DNA of 64,000 nucleotides from positions 1,798,001-1,862,000 of the forward strand of contig NZ_CP114205.1 in NCBI RefSeq assembly GCF_027497495.1, given 5' to 3'. The notes beneath the pieces were generated by a model. That model did no database searches. It had not been told where the DNA came from and was given only the letters and a program-made list of their open reading frames with translations. Made by a program: the position numbers and the translations under genes. This document shows positions 7,561 through 17,508 of this stretch, piece by piece. Origin of the DNA: Streptomyces tubercidicus (GTDB taxonomy: Bacteria; Actinomycetota; Actinomycetes; Streptomycetales; Streptomycetaceae). Each line of letters begins with the position of its first letter. Position 1 is the first letter of the stretch.

Positions 7561-10500
7561 TCATGCCATGCCCTCCCAGGCGTCGGCTCCGAAGGTGCCT
7601 TTCACCTCGGAGGCGAGGGTCGCGGGGTCCACGGTGGCCTGGAGGGCGTAGACGGTGGTCTTGCGGGGGCCGCGGACGCTGAGGTGTACGGGGCTGTCGC
7701 CCGGGTGGTCCGCGAGGATGCGCTTGAGTTCCTTGACGGACTGTTCGGTGATGCGGTGCGCGGGGAGCGCGAGCCGTACGGGGAGCTTGCCGCCGTGTTC
7801 GGCGGCGGAGAGGTCGAGGACGGTGAGTTCTCTGCCGAAGAGCTGCACCGTGCCGTCCCGGTCCTCGATCCGGCCGGTGACGGAGATGACGTTGTCCTCG
7901 GCCAGTGCGTGCTGGACGAGTTGGTAGGCGGCGGGGAAGAACAGGACCTCGATGGCGGCGTCGCGGTCTGCGAGGGTGATGACGGCCCAGGCGTTGCCCT
8001 GTTTGGTCATCTTGCGCTGGATGCCGGTGATCAGGCCGGAGAGCCGCACCTCTCCGGTGCTGCGGCCGGAGGCAAGCAGGTCGGCGATGGTGCAGTCGCG
8101 GGCGCGGGAGAGTACGTCCTCGGCACCGTCCAGCGGATGGGCGGAGACATAGAGGCCGAGCATCTCGCGTTCGGTGGCCAGGAGCTGACGGCGGGGCCAC
8201 TCCGTGTCGTCGACGGGGAAATCGAGCCCGAAGACGGGTGCGCTGCCGCCTGCCCCGGCCGGCTCGGCGAAGAGGTCTTCCTGTCCGAAGCTTGCCGCCT
8301 TCTTCACCGGGGTGATCGCATCGATGGCCTCCTCGTGGAGGGCGGTGAGGCCCTTGCGGGTATGTCCCAGGGAGTCGAAGCTGCCGGCCTTGATCAGGGA
8401 CTCCACGGCCCGCTTGTTCAGTGCGGGCAGACCGGCCTTGTCGAGGAAGTCGGCGAAGGAGCTGAACTTTCCCTTGGTGCGGCGGGCCTCGACGATCGCG
8501 TCGATGACGTGGTCGCCGACGTTGCGCACCGACCGCAGACCGAAGCGCACATCGTCGCCGACGGCGGTGAATTCGGCGACGGATGCGTTCACATCGGGCT
8601 GGAGGACCCGTACGCCGTTCTTGCGGGCGTCGGCGAGGTAGACGGCGGCCTTGTCCTTGTCGTCGCCGACGGAGGTGAGCAGGGCCGCCATGTACTCGGC
8701 CGGGTAGTTGGCCTTCAGATAGGCCGTCCAGTAGGAGACGAGACCGTATCCGGCGGTGTGGGACTTGTTGAACGCGTAGCCGGAGAAGGGGAGCATGACG
8801 TCCCACAGGGCCTTGATGGCCTCCTCGCTGTAGCCGTTGGCACGCATTCCGGCGTGGAAGGTGTCCCACTCCGCGGCCAGCACCTCGGGCTTCTTCTTGC
8901 CCATCGCACGGCGCAGCAGATCGGCACCGCCGAGGGTGTAGCCGGCCAGCTCCCGGGCGATGGCCATGATCTGCTCCTGGTAGACGAGCAGATGGAAGGT
9001 GTTGCCGAGGATGGGCTCCAGGGCGTCCTGCAGCTCGGGGTGGATGGGGGTGATGTCCTGGCGGCCGGTCTTGCGGTGGGCGTAGTTGGTGTGGGCGTTG
9101 GCCGCCATCGGGCCGAGCCGGTAGAGGGCGTTGACCGCCGCGATGTCCTCGAACCGGGTGGGTTCCATCTGCCTCAGCAGCACGCGCATGCCCCCGCCGT
9201 CGAGCTGGAAGACGCCGAAGGTGTTGCCCTCGGCCAGCAGCCGGTAGGTCGTGGCGTCGTCGAGCGGGATGACGGTGGCGGAGGAGTCCCCGTCCTGCGG
9301 GTCGACGGTGGTCAGGCTGACGCCGCGGTTCTCCCGGATGTTCTCGATGGCCTGGTCGATGACGCCGAGGTTCCGCAGCCCCAGGAAGTCCATTTTGATC
9401 AGGCCCATGGCTTCGCAGGACGGGTAGTCGAAGCCGGTGATCTTCACCCCGTCCGAGGCGCGCATATGCAGCGGGATGCGGTCCGTGAGGGTGGTCTTGG
9501 AGAGGATCACCGCGGCGGCGTGCACACCGGTGCCGCGGGTGAGTCCCTCCACGCCGCGCGCGGTGTCGATGACGCGCCGCACGTCCTGTTCGCGCTCGTA
9601 CATCTGCCGGATCTCCGCTGCCTCCCCGTAGCGTTCCTGGGCGGGGTCGACGATGACGGCGAGCGGAGCCGAGGTGCCGTTCTGGTCCGGCGGAAGCGCC
9701 TTGGTGATCCGTTCTCCGTGGGAGAAGGGATAGCCGAGAATGCGCGAGGAGTCCTTGATCGCGTTCTTGGCCTTGATCTTGCCGAAGGTGTTCACCATGG
9801 CGGTGTAGTTCTCGCCGTACTTCTCGGTGACGTAGCGGACCATCCGGTCGCGCTGACGGTCGTCGAAGTCGAGGTCCACATCCGGCGGATTGATGCGCTC
9901 CGGATTCAGGAACCGTTCGAAGAGCAAACCGTGCTCCAGGGGGCACAGTTCGGTGATGCGGGTGGCGTAGGCGACGATCGATCCGGTGGCCGAGCCCCGC
10001 CCGGGGCCGAGGGGGATCCGGTTCTCGCGGGCGTGCCGGCAGATGTCCGCCACGACGAGGAAGTACGAACTGAAGCCCATGGGGCCGATCACCGACATCT
10101 CGGTCTCGAAGCGCGCCACGATCTGCGCGGGCACCGGATCGCCATAGCGCATGGCCAGGCCCTTGACTGCCTCCTTGCGCAGCCACGACTCCTGGGTCTC
10201 CCCTTCGGGCACGTCCGGGAATTGCGGCATCTCGTCGACGTAGTGGAAGACATCGTCATAGGGCTCGGTGCGCTCGGCGATCAGCAGGGTGTTGTCACAG
10301 GCTTCCGGGAGCTCCGAGAACAGGCGGCGCATCTCCGCGGCGGTCTTGAGGTAGTAGCCGGATCCGTTGAAGCGGAAGCGGTTCGGGTCGTCCTTGTCCT
10401 TGCCGACGCCGATGCACAACAGGCTGTCGTGCGCGTCGGCCTGGTCCTCCGTCACGTAGTGCGCGTCGTTGGTGGCCAGCAGCGGGATGCCGAGATCCTT

Positions 10501-11157
10501 GGCCAGTCGCAGCAGCCCCTGGCGGACGTCGCGCTCGATGTCCAGGCCGTGGTCCATCAGCTCCAGGAAGTAGTTCTCCTTCCCGAAGATGTCCTGATAG
10601 GCGCCCGCGGCGGTCCGGGCCTCGTCGTACTGGTTCAGCCGCAGCCGGGTCTGGATCTCTCCCGAGGGGCAGCCCGTGGTGGCGATGATGCCGTCCGGCC
10701 GCTCGGCGATCAGCTCCCGGTCCATACGCGGTTTGCCGGCCGGGAACTGGCCCTCGTAACTGGCCCGCGTACTGAGCCAGAACAGGTTCCGCAGCCCCTG
10801 AACGTCCCGCGCCCACATGGTCATATGGGTGAAGCGGCCGCCACCGGAGACATCCTTCGAGCCCTCGCCGTCCTCGCTCATGGCGCGACGGCCTCCGGGC
10901 CCCCAGAACTCCTGCTTCCGGACGAAGCGCGAGGACGGTGCCAGATACGCCTCGATACCGATGATCGGTTTGATGCCCTCGAAGTCCTTGGCCACCTGCG
11001 CGAATTCATAGGCGCCGAACATATTGCCGTGATCGCTCAGGGCAATCGCGGGCATGCGCTGGCGGGCCACCTCGCCGAACATCGGCTTCATCTTCTGGGC
11101 GCCGTCAAGCATCGAATACTCGGTGTGGTTGTGCAGATGGACAAAGGAATCCGGCAC
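7561..11157 (-). CDS. dnaE: DNA polymerase III alpha subunit, DnaE1 type
   Basis: A 1198-residue C-family polymerase. The N-terminal PHP domain begins VHLHNHTEYSMLDG and keeps the metal-ligand set (HLHNH at 7-11, LSDHGN, GIEAY, THMTM, TTGCPSGE, ATNDAHY) that gives proofreading 3'-5' exonuclease activity in the Mycobacterium DnaE1. The catalytic aspartates are in PPDVDLDFDDRQRD after GRGSATGS. A tandem HhH region and a C-terminal OB fold (VRLSGLITGIQRKMTKQGNAW) follow. Length and motifs point to DnaE1 rather than the shorter mutagenic DnaE2/ImuC. GTG start at 11157 is chosen because GAGGTG precedes it by nine bases; the open frame extends 21 codons further. Streptomyces usually carry more than one DnaE; which copy replicates the chromosome cannot be told from this window. 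Confidence 0.88.
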   Translation of the reverse strand: MPDSFVHLHNHTEYSMLDGAQKMKPMFGEVARQRMPAIALSDHGNMFGAYEFAQVAKDFEGIKPIIGIEAYLAPSSRFVRKQEFWGPGGRRAMSEDGEGSKDVSGGGRFTHMTMWARDVQGLRNLFWLSTRASYEGQFPAGKPRMDRELIAERPDGIIATTGCPSGEIQTRLRLNQYDEARTAAGAYQDIFGKENYFLELMDHGLDIERDVRQGLLRLAKDLGIPLLATNDAHYVTEDQADAHDSLLCIGVGKDKDDPNRFRFNGSGYYLKTAAEMRRLFSELPEACDNTLLIAERTEPYDDVFHYVDEMPQFPDVPEGETQESWLRKEAVKGLAMRYGDPVPAQIVARFETEMSVIGPMGFSSYFLVVADICRHARENRIPLGPGRGSATGSIVAYATRITELCPLEHGLLFERFLNPERINPPDVDLDFDDRQRDRMVRYVTEKYGENYTAMVNTFGKIKAKNAIKDSSRILGYPFSHGERITKALPPDQNGTSAPLAVIVDPAQERYGEAAEIRQMYEREQDVRRVIDTARGVEGLTRGTGVHAAAVILSKTTLTDRIPLHMRASDGVKITGFDYPSCEAMGLIKMDFLGLRNLGVIDQAIENIRENRGVSLTTVDPQDGDSSATVIPLDDATTYRLLAEGNTFGVFQLDGGGMRVLLRQMEPTRFEDIAAVNALYRLGPMAANAHTNYAHRKTGRQDITPIHPELQDALEPILGNTFHLLVYQEQIMAIARELAGYTLGGADLLRRAMGKKKPEVLAAEWDTFHAGMRANGYSEEAIKALWDVMLPFSGYAFNKSHTAGYGLVSYWTAYLKANYPAEYMAALLTSVGDDKDKAAVYLADARKNGVRVLQPDVNASVAEFTAVGDDVRFGLRSVRNVGDHVIDAIVEARRTKGKFSSFADFLDKAGLPALNKRAVESLIKAGSFDSLGHTRKGLTALHEEAIDAITPVKKAASFGQEDLFAEPAGAGGSAPVFGLDFPVDDTEWPRRQLLATEREMLGLYVSAHPLDGAEDVLSRARDCTIADLLASGRSTGEVRLSGLITGIQRKMTKQGNAWAVITLADRDAAIEVLFFPAAYQLVQHALAEDNVISVTGRIEDRDGTVQLFGRELTVLDLSAAEHGGKLPVRLALPAHRITEQSVKELKRILADHPGDSPVHLSVRGPRKTTVYALQATVDPATLASEVKGTFGADAWEGMA

Positions 11158-11251
11158 GAGTGGGGGCACCTCAGGGGTGAAGGGACACAAGGGATTTGTG
11201 CAACCGCAGGTTGACCACACCTATGAAAGCGGCCGGTACCTCTGGGGATCA

Positions 11252-11289
11252 AACAACCATTTCGACGCAATGAACAACGGATGGTTGTT
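11252..11289. promoter_or_regulatory. inverted repeat in the dnaE/LysR divergent promoter
   Basis: AACAACCAT at 11252-11260 is repeated inverted as ATGGTTGTT at 11281-11289, nine bases before the LysR start. LysR proteins usually bind such dyads near their own divergent promoter, so autoregulation is likely. It would block or overlap the -10 region of the LysR gene. Confidence 0.45.
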
Positions 11290-11297
11290 CTCTTAGG

Positions 11298-12257
11298 ATG
11301 GCGGCCGTGGATCTCAACGCCGTACGCACCTACGTCACCGTCGTCGACACCGGACAGTTCCAGGAAGCGGCCGCCGCTCTCTCGGTCACCCAGCAGGCGG
11401 TCTCGAAACGCGTCGCCACACTGGAAAAGGACCTCGGCGTAGCGCTGTTCAGGCGGCCCGCCCGGGGAGCCGGGCTCACCATCGACGGGCAGGCCTTCCT
11501 CCCCTACGCCAGAGCGCTCCTACGGGCCGAGGAAGAGGCCGCCGCATCCGTACGGCCCGGACACCGGGCACTGCGCGTCGATGTGATCGGCCGACGGCTC
11601 TCCACGGCGGGCCTGCTCCGCGACTTCCACCGGGCCCACCCCGAGACCGGTCTCGACGTCATGACCCTGTTCAACTCGGCCGAAGCCATCGCCGCCGTCC
11701 AGGCCGGCACTATCGACGCGACCTTCCGTGCCCTGATCGTGCCGGGCCGGCAGCTGCCCGACGGCCTGGCAGCCACCGTGGTCTTTGATGAACCCCTCCA
11801 GCTGTTCACCGGGCCCGCGCACGAATTCGCCACCGCCCGCTCCCTCACTCCCGCGCAGCTCGCCGGGCGCCGGATCTGGATGCCGGGCAACGCCGCCGAC
11901 ACCGAGTGGGCGGCCTACTACGACGAACTCGCCGCCACCTTCGGCATCACCATCGACGCGGTCGGCCCGAACTTCGGCGTCGAGCATCTGCTGGACACGA
12001 TCGCGGACTCCTCGACGCTGGGGACCTTCCTCAGCGAGCAGACCCCGCTGGTCTGGCCCGCCGGTCACGACCTGCGGCGCATCCCCCTGCGGGACCCCAC
12101 CCCGGTCTACCCGCACTCACTGATCTGGCGCTCCGACAACCCGCACCCCGCCCTCGCGGCCCTGCGCCACCACCTCACCTCCGCCTATCCCGGCCGCCCC
12201 GCCACCGGCATCTGGACCCCGCAGTGGGCCCAGCCCGCTCGTGCTGAGCACCGGTGA
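11298..12257 (+). CDS. LysR-family transcriptional regulator
   Basis: A 319-residue LysR protein. Residues 1-65 form the winged helix-turn-helix (VDLNAVRTYVTVVDTGQFQEAAAALSVTQQAVSKRVATLEKDLGVALFRR), and residues about 90-300 the periplasmic-binding-protein-like effector domain. It is divergent from dnaE and convergent with the amino-acid permease, 13 bases from the permease stop. The ligand is unknown. The ATG at 11298 has only TAGG in front; GTG at 11307 would remove three residues. The inverted repeat directly upstream suggests autoregulation. Confidence 0.85.
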   Translation: MAAVDLNAVRTYVTVVDTGQFQEAAAALSVTQQAVSKRVATLEKDLGVALFRRPARGAGLTIDGQAFLPYARALLRAEEEAAASVRPGHRALRVDVIGRRLSTAGLLRDFHRAHPETGLDVMTLFNSAEAIAAVQAGTIDATFRALIVPGRQLPDGLAATVVFDEPLQLFTGPAHEFATARSLTPAQLAGRRIWMPGNAADTEWAAYYDELAATFGITIDAVGPNFGVEHLLDTIADSSTLGTFLSEQTPLVWPAGHDLRRIPLRDPTPVYPHSLIWRSDNPHPALAALRHHLTSAYPGRPATGIWTPQWAQPARAEHR

Positions 12258-12270
12258 CGGGCGGCGGTCG

Positions 12271-13797
12271 TCAGTCCTTCGCGGACTGGCGGTTGCGGAG
12301 GCCGAGGCGGCTGTGGGAGCGGCCGTACAGGAAGTAGACGACGAAGCCGGCCACCATCCAGGCGGCGAACCGGACCCAGGTCTCGGCGGGCAGGTTGAGC
12401 ATCAGCCACACCGAGGCCGCCACCGAGAGGACCGGCACCAGCGGGACCAGCGGGGTGCGGAAGGAGCGGGGCAGGTCGGGCCGGGAGCGGCGGAGCAGGA
12501 TGACTCCGACCGCGACCACGACGAACGCGAACAGGGTGCCGATATTGACCAGTTCGGCGAGTTCGTCGATCGAGGTGAAGCCGGCGACCACGGCGACGAC
12601 GACGCCGAGCGCGATGGTGGAGCGGTAGGGGGTGCCGAACCGCGGGTGGGACCGCGAGAAGACCCGCGGCAGCAGCCCGTCCCGGCTCATCGCGAAGAAC
12701 ACCCGGCTCTGGCCGAGCAGCAGAATCATGCAGACGGAGGTCAGACCGACGGCGGCGCCGAAGCTGATCACGCCCGCGTAGAAGGGGTGTCCGAGGTCTT
12801 TGAAGGCATCGGCGAGCGGGGCGTCGGTGGAGAGCTTGGTGTACTTCTCCATACCGGTCACGACGATCGACACGGCCACGTACAGGAGCGTGCAGATGGC
12901 CAGTGAGCCGAGGATGCCGCGCGGTACGTCGCGCTGCGGGTTGCGGGTCTCCTCGGCGGCGGTGGCCACGATGTCGAAGCCGATGAAGGCGAAGAAGACC
13001 ACGGCCGCCGCGGCGAAGATGCCCAGGGTCCCGAAGTTGGAGGGGGTGAAGCCGAACATCAGCTGGGCCAGCGGCGCGTTCAGTCCGCCGCCGGCTTCCA
13101 CGGGCTCGCTGGGCGGAATGAACGGCGTGTAGTTGGCACCGTTGATGAAGAAAGCACCGGCGACGATGACCAGCAGGACGACGGTCACCTTGATCCCGAC
13201 GACCACCGCCGTCACCCGCGACGACAGCTTCATCCCGAGCACCAGGATGCCGGTCAGCACCAGGACGAGGATGAAGGCCAGCAGATCGAAGCCGAACCGC
13301 CCCTCATGGGTGCCGGACAGAGCGGCGGGCAGATGCAGCCCGCCGGTGTCCAGCAGGGACCGCACATAGCCGGACCAGCCGACCGCGACCACCGCACAGC
13401 CCAGGGCGAGTTCCAGGATCAGGTCCCAGCCGATGATCCAGGCGGGCAGCTCGCCCAGTGAGGCGTACGAGAAGGTGTAGGCCGATCCGGCGACCGGCAC
13501 GGTGGAGGCGAACTCCGCGTAACAGAGCGCCGCCAGCGCGCAGACCACGCCCGCGACGACGAAGGACAGGGCAACGGCGGGCCCGGCCTGTTCCTTGGCG
13601 ATTTTTCCGGTGAGTACGAAAATGCCGGTGCCGATGACGACACCGACACCGAAGACGGTCAGATCGAACGCGGACAGCGACTTCTTGAGAGTGTGCTCCG
13701 GCTCCTCGGTATCCAGGATCGACTGTTCCACGGTTTTCGTCCGGAACAGACCGCGACCGCGGCGTGAATCGTGTGGTGTGCCGTGCTGTGAACTCAT
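12271..13797 (-). CDS. APC-superfamily amino-acid permease
   Basis: A 508-residue integral membrane transporter with about 12-14 hydrophobic segments. It begins with a charged cytoplasmic tail (EQSILDTEEPEHTLKKSLSAFDL) followed by the APC helix 1 signature GVGVVIGTGIFVLTG; PVAGSAYTFSYASLGELPAWIIGW and FFAFIGFDIVATAAEETRNPQRDVP are family hallmarks. It resembles the YfnA/CAT cationic and neutral amino-acid group. The exact substrate cannot be read from sequence. ATG at 13797 has GGTGGAGG seven bases upstream. It is followed by no other gene on its strand before the LysR gene. An unrelated second APC permease lies at 53947-55446. Confidence 0.88.
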   Translation of the reverse strand: MSSQHGTPHDSRRGRGLFRTKTVEQSILDTEEPEHTLKKSLSAFDLTVFGVGVVIGTGIFVLTGKIAKEQAGPAVALSFVVAGVVCALAALCYAEFASTVPVAGSAYTFSYASLGELPAWIIGWDLILELALGCAVVAVGWSGYVRSLLDTGGLHLPAALSGTHEGRFGFDLLAFILVLVLTGILVLGMKLSSRVTAVVVGIKVTVVLLVIVAGAFFINGANYTPFIPPSEPVEAGGGLNAPLAQLMFGFTPSNFGTLGIFAAAAVVFFAFIGFDIVATAAEETRNPQRDVPRGILGSLAICTLLYVAVSIVVTGMEKYTKLSTDAPLADAFKDLGHPFYAGVISFGAAVGLTSVCMILLLGQSRVFFAMSRDGLLPRVFSRSHPRFGTPYRSTIALGVVVAVVAGFTSIDELAELVNIGTLFAFVVVAVGVILLRRSRPDLPRSFRTPLVPLVPVLSVAASVWLMLNLPAETWVRFAAWMVAGFVVYFLYGRSHSRLGLRNRQSAKD

Positions 13798-13931
13798 GGG
13801 CGAACCTCCACCTGGACGACCCTGGCAACTCTGCTGAACTGACCGAGTCTCCGCAATGCCGGGAAACAGTCAGCTTCGGCGGGCCTCCGGGCGGGGGTGA
13901 TTCACCCGATGGGGTGCGGCCGTACGTATGC

Positions 13932-13979
13932 CGATGGGCCGGGCGGAACATCCGTACGGATGACCGGCCCGGCCCATCG
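13932..13979 (-). terminator. dxs terminator
   Basis: CGATGGGCCGGGC (13932-13944) pairs with GCCCGGCCCATCG (13967-13979), and a nested 14-bp palindrome CATCCGTACGGATG (13949-13962) sits in the loop. It lies 15 bases beyond the dxs stop on the minus strand. Confidence 0.75.
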
Positions 13980-13993
13980 TGCCGTTCGCGGGA

Positions 13994-15988
13994 TCAGTCG
14001 CGGGTGGCCTCGGCAGGCTCGGCCGCACCCTTGGCGCGGGCGGCCTCGGAGGCGTCCGCGGTGTCCGTGGTGTCCTCGTCGGCCGCGCGGAGCGGGGACT
14101 GGGACAGGCCGTCGATCTTGGAGACCAGGCCGGTCACCTGGCGGGCGATGTCCGGCGCGGTGAGCCCGATCTCCGCCATGACCTCCTTGCGGGAGGCGTG
14201 GTCGAGGAACCGCTCGGGGATGCCGAAGTCGCGCAGCGGCAGGTCCACCCCGGCGTCGCGCAGCGCCTGGGCGACGGCCGAACCGACGCCGCCGGAACGG
14301 ACGTTGTCCTCGACGGTGACCACGACCCGGTGTTTGGCGGCCAGGCCCGGCAGCGCCGCGTCGACCGGCTTGACCCAGCGGGGGTCGACGACGGTGGCCG
14401 AGATCCCCTGCTTGTCGAGGAGATCGGCGATCTCCAGGCACATCGGGGCGAGCGCGCCGACGGACACCAGCAGGACATCGGGCCGGGTGACGCCCTCCGC
14501 GGGCTCCCGCAGCACGTCCATACCGCCGATCCGTCCGACGGCCTCGACGGCGGGGCCGACGGCGCCCTTCGAGTAGCGCACCACGGTGGGCGCGTCCTTG
14601 ACCTCGACGGCCTCGCGCAGCTGGGCGCGGACCTGGTCGGCGTCGCGCGGTGCGGCGATCCGCAGCCCCGGGACGACCTGCAGGATCGACATGTCCCACA
14701 TGCCGTTGTGCGAGGCGCCGTCGGTGCCGGTGACTCCGGCCCGGTCCAGCACGAAGGTGACACCGCACTTGTGCAGCGCCACATCCATCAGCACCTGGTC
14801 GAAGGCGCGGTTGAGGAAGGTGGCGTAGACGGCGAAGACCGGGTGCAGGCCGCCGGTGGCCATGCCCGCCGCGGAGACCGCGCCGTGCTGCTCGGCGATG
14901 CCGACGTCGAAGACCCGGTCGGGGAACTCCTTGGCGAACTTGTCCAGGCCCACGGGCTGGAGCATGGCCGCCGTGATGGCGACGATGTCCTCGCGCTCCT
15001 TGCCGAGCTCGACCATCTCGTCACCGAAGACGGACGTCCAGTCCTTGCCGCCCGAGGAGATCGGCAGGCCGGTGTCGGGGTGGATCTTGCCGACGGCGTG
15101 GAAGCGGTCCGCCTCGTCCTGGAGGGCGGGCTGGTAGCCGCGGCCCTTCTCGGTGAGGCAGTGGACGATGACCGGGCCGCCGAAGCGCTTGGCGCGCGTC
15201 AGGGCGGACTCCAGCGCCTCGATGTCATGGCCGTCGATCGGGCCGACGTACTTGAGGCCCAGGTCCTCGAACATGCCCTGGGGGGCGATGAAGTCCTTCA
15301 GGCCCTTCTTGGCGCCGTGCAGGGTCTCGTAGAGCGGCTTGCCCAGGACGGGCGTGCGCTCCAGCAGGTCCTTGCCGCGGGCCAGGAAGCGCTCATAGCC
15401 GTCCGTGGTGCGCAGCGTCGCCAGGTGGTTGGCGAGGCCGCCGATGGTCGGGGCGTAGGAGCGCTCGTTGTCGTTGACGACGATGACGAGCGGGCGGTCC
15501 TTGGCGGCGGCGATGTTGTTGAGCGCCTCCCAGGCCATACCGCCGGTCAGCGCGCCGTCACCGATGACGGCGGCGACCCGGTCGTCCGACCCCAGCACCT
15601 CGTTGGCCTTCGCGATGCCCTCGGCCCAGCCCAGGACCGTGGAGGCGTGGCTGTTCTCGATGATGTCGTGCTCGGACTCGGCACGGGAGGGGTAGCCGGA
15701 CAGGCCGCCCTTCGCCTTGAGCTTGGAGAAGTCCTGACGGCCGGTGAGCAGCTTGTGGACGTAGGACTGATGCCCGGTGTCGAAGAGGACCTTGTCCTTC
15801 GGGGAGTCGAAGACGCGGTGCAGGGCGATGGTCAGTTCGACCACGCCGAGGTTCGGGCCGAGGTGTCCGCCGGTCTTGGACACCGCATCGACAAGGAAGG
15901 AACGGATCTCCCCCGCCAGCTTCTCCAGCTGTTCCGGGCCCAGTCGGTCCAGATCGCGCGGTCCCCTGATACGGGAAAGCAACGCCAC
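13994..15988 (-). CDS. dxs: 1-deoxy-D-xylulose-5-phosphate synthase
   Basis: A 664-residue thiamine-diphosphate enzyme that condenses pyruvate and glyceraldehyde 3-phosphate, the first step of the MEP isoprenoid pathway. Visible signatures are the ThDP/Mg motif [16 protein letters not shown], the glutamate that activates the cofactor in [14 protein letters not shown], the GHDIEAL region and the transketolase C-terminal domain. The C-terminal tail after about residue 620 is low-complexity Ala/Glu/Asp and probably disordered. GTG start at 15988 has AAGGAGG five bases upstream. It is monocistronic with its own terminator. A TAGACT element near 16045 on the minus strand could be the -10 box. Confidence 0.95.
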   Translation of the reverse strand: MALLSRIRGPRDLDRLGPEQLEKLAGEIRSFLVDAVSKTGGHLGPNLGVVELTIALHRVFDSPKDKVLFDTGHQSYVHKLLTGRQDFSKLKAKGGLSGYPSRAESEHDIIENSHASTVLGWAEGIAKANEVLGSDDRVAAVIGDGALTGGMAWEALNNIAAAKDRPLVIVVNDNERSYAPTIGGLANHLATLRTTDGYERFLARGKDLLERTPVLGKPLYETLHGAKKGLKDFIAPQGMFEDLGLKYVGPIDGHDIEALESALTRAKRFGGPVIVHCLTEKGRGYQPALQDEADRFHAVGKIHPDTGLPISSGGKDWTSVFGDEMVELGKEREDIVAITAAMLQPVGLDKFAKEFPDRVFDVGIAEQHGAVSAAGMATGGLHPVFAVYATFLNRAFDQVLMDVALHKCGVTFVLDRAGVTGTDGASHNGMWDMSILQVVPGLRIAAPRDADQVRAQLREAVEVKDAPTVVRYSKGAVGPAVEAVGRIGGMDVLREPAEGVTRPDVLLVSVGALAPMCLEIADLLDKQGISATVVDPRWVKPVDAALPGLAAKHRVVVTVEDNVRSGGVGSAVAQALRDAGVDLPLRDFGIPERFLDHASRKEVMAEIGLTAPDIARQVTGLVSKIDGLSQSPLRAADEDTTDTADASEAARAKGAAEPAEATRD

Positions 15989-16147
15989 CCCTGCCTCCTT
16001 GCTGCTGCTTGCTGCCGTGGGTCGAGCTTGCCGATCAGATGAGTCTAATGTCGCGGCCGCCCCGGCGACGCACGGGCCTCGCGATGTATGTCACTCGGGT
16101 GACACGGGTCTCGGAGCACCGCACGGCCTACCGCTGCGCACGCGGGC

Positions 16148-16180
16148 CGGCCCCCACCGGATGATGCCCGGTGGGGGCCG
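16148..16180 (-). terminator. terminator of the xyl operon
   Basis: A perfect 13-bp stem (CGGCCCCCACCGG at 16148-16160 against CCGGTGGGGGCCG at 16168-16180) with a 7-base loop lies 24 bases after the xylH stop on the minus strand. Confidence 0.75.
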
Positions 16181-16203
16181 ACGGCGTCGGACGGGGGCCG
16201 CGA

Positions 16204-17508
16204 TCAGGTGCGTCCGGCCGTTTTCTGGGTCCGGCGGGAGACCGAGTCGATGACCACCGCGGCCAGCAGGACCGCGCCGGTGATCATGTACTGAATCTCA
16301 CTGGCCATGCCGAGCAGGTTCAGGCCCTGCTGGATCGACTGGATGACCAGCATGCCCAGCAGCGCGGACCAGATCTTGCCGCGGCCGCCGAAGAGGCTGG
16401 TGCCGCCGATGACGGCCGCCGCGATGACGTTCATCAGGGTGTTGCCGGAGCCCAGGTTCTTGGTGGCGCCACCGGAGAGGCTGGCGATGAACAGGCCGCC
16501 GAAGGCCGCGAGCATGCCGGAGACCGCGAAGACGCTGATCCGGATCTTGTTCACATTGATACCGGCGCGGCGGGCCGCCTCGGCGTTGCCGCCGACCGCG
16601 AAGATCTGCCGTCCGTAGGTGGTACGGCGCACCACGAAGTCGGCGATGACCAGGACCGCGAGGAACAGCACCAGGGCCAGCGGCAGCCCGCGGGCGCCGG
16701 CCGGCTCGTTCAGGACATAGGCGACAACGAAGGCGAGCAGCGCGACCACGCCGGTGCGCAGCAGGATCTCGCTGAGCGGCCGGGACGGCAGCGCGGCGGC
16801 CCGGCGGCGCTTGCTGTCCAGCAGCAGCGATCCGGCGTAGGCGAGGACCGCGACCAGCGCGAGACCGTACGCGGCGGCCTTGTCCTCGAAGTAGTAACCG
16901 GTGAGGTTCTCCACGACACTGCCGCTCGGCGTGTTGATGGAGCCTTCGTTGCCCATCATCCAGATCTGCAGACCGCTCCAGCCGAGGAATCCGGCCAGGG
17001 TGACGACGAAGGCCGGCACTCCGATCTTGGCGAAAAAGAACCCGTGCAGGGCGCCGATGGCGATACCGGCCACGATGGCGATCAGCACGGCGAGCCAGTC
17101 GTTGACGCCATGGGTGACGCTGAGCACCGCCCACACGGCCGCGCCGACACCCGCCACCGAGCCGACCGACAGATCGATCTCGCCGAGCAGCAGCACGAAG
17201 ACGATGCCGACGGCCATGATGCCGAGGCCGGAGGTGTAGACACCGATGTTGGCGAGGCTGTCCGCGGACAGGAAGCTGCTGTTCTTCAGCTGGAAGACGA
17301 CCGCGATGACGAACAGGCCGATGACCACCGGCAGCGAGCCCAGCTCACCGCCGCGCACCCGGCGCTTGAAGTCGTTGAGGTAACCGGCGAAGCCCTGTTC
17401 GCGGACGAGCAGACGGGGGTCGACGGCGGCCGGCTGGGGGGTGTCGGCGCCCGGGGCGTCCGGGACGGCGGGGGCGTCCTGCGCCGGCTGCTTGGTGAGA
17501 TCACTCAT
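16204..17508 (-). CDS. xylH: sugar ABC transporter permease (XylH type)
   Basis: A 434-residue inner-membrane permease of the BPD_transp_2 (RbsC/XylH) family with about ten transmembrane helices. Family signatures are LLGEIDLSVGSVAGVGAA and GGTSLFGGRGKIWSALLGMLVIQSIQQGLNLLG, plus the EAA-like GGNAEAARRAGINVNKI. The N-terminal 50 residues are Pro/Ala-rich and cytoplasmic. It overlaps xylG by four bases (ATGA) and is last in the xylFGH operon. Known counterparts in S. coelicolor (SCO6011, from memory) take up xylose under control of Rok7B7. Length is slightly above E. coli XylH because of the N-terminal extension and an insertion around residues 225-260. Confidence 0.88.
   Translation of the reverse strand: MSDLTKQPAQDAPAVPDAPGADTPQPAAVDPRLLVREQGFAGYLNDFKRRVRGGELGSLPVVIGLFVIAVVFQLKNSSFLSADSLANIGVYTSGLGIMAVGIVFVLLLGEIDLSVGSVAGVGAAVWAVLSVTHGVNDWLAVLIAIVAGIAIGALHGFFFAKIGVPAFVVTLAGFLGWSGLQIWMMGNEGSINTPSGSVVENLTGYYFEDKAAAYGLALVAVLAYAGSLLLDSKRRRAAALPSRPLSEILLRTGVVALLAFVVAYVLNEPAGARGLPLALVLFLAVLVIADFVVRRTTYGRQIFAVGGNAEAARRAGINVNKIRISVFAVSGMLAAFGGLFIASLSGGATKNLGSGNTLMNVIAAAVIGGTSLFGGRGKIWSALLGMLVIQSIQQGLNLLGMASEIQYMITGAVLLAAVVIDSVSRRTQKTAGRT

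Noticed and set aside
7684..11214. An open frame of 1176 codons on the plus strand opposite dnaE
   Set aside because: It mirrors the dnaE frame on the other strand; the G/C-rich third positions of high-GC genes leave long antisense frames. The translation has no recognisable domain and is rich in Gly, Val and Arg.
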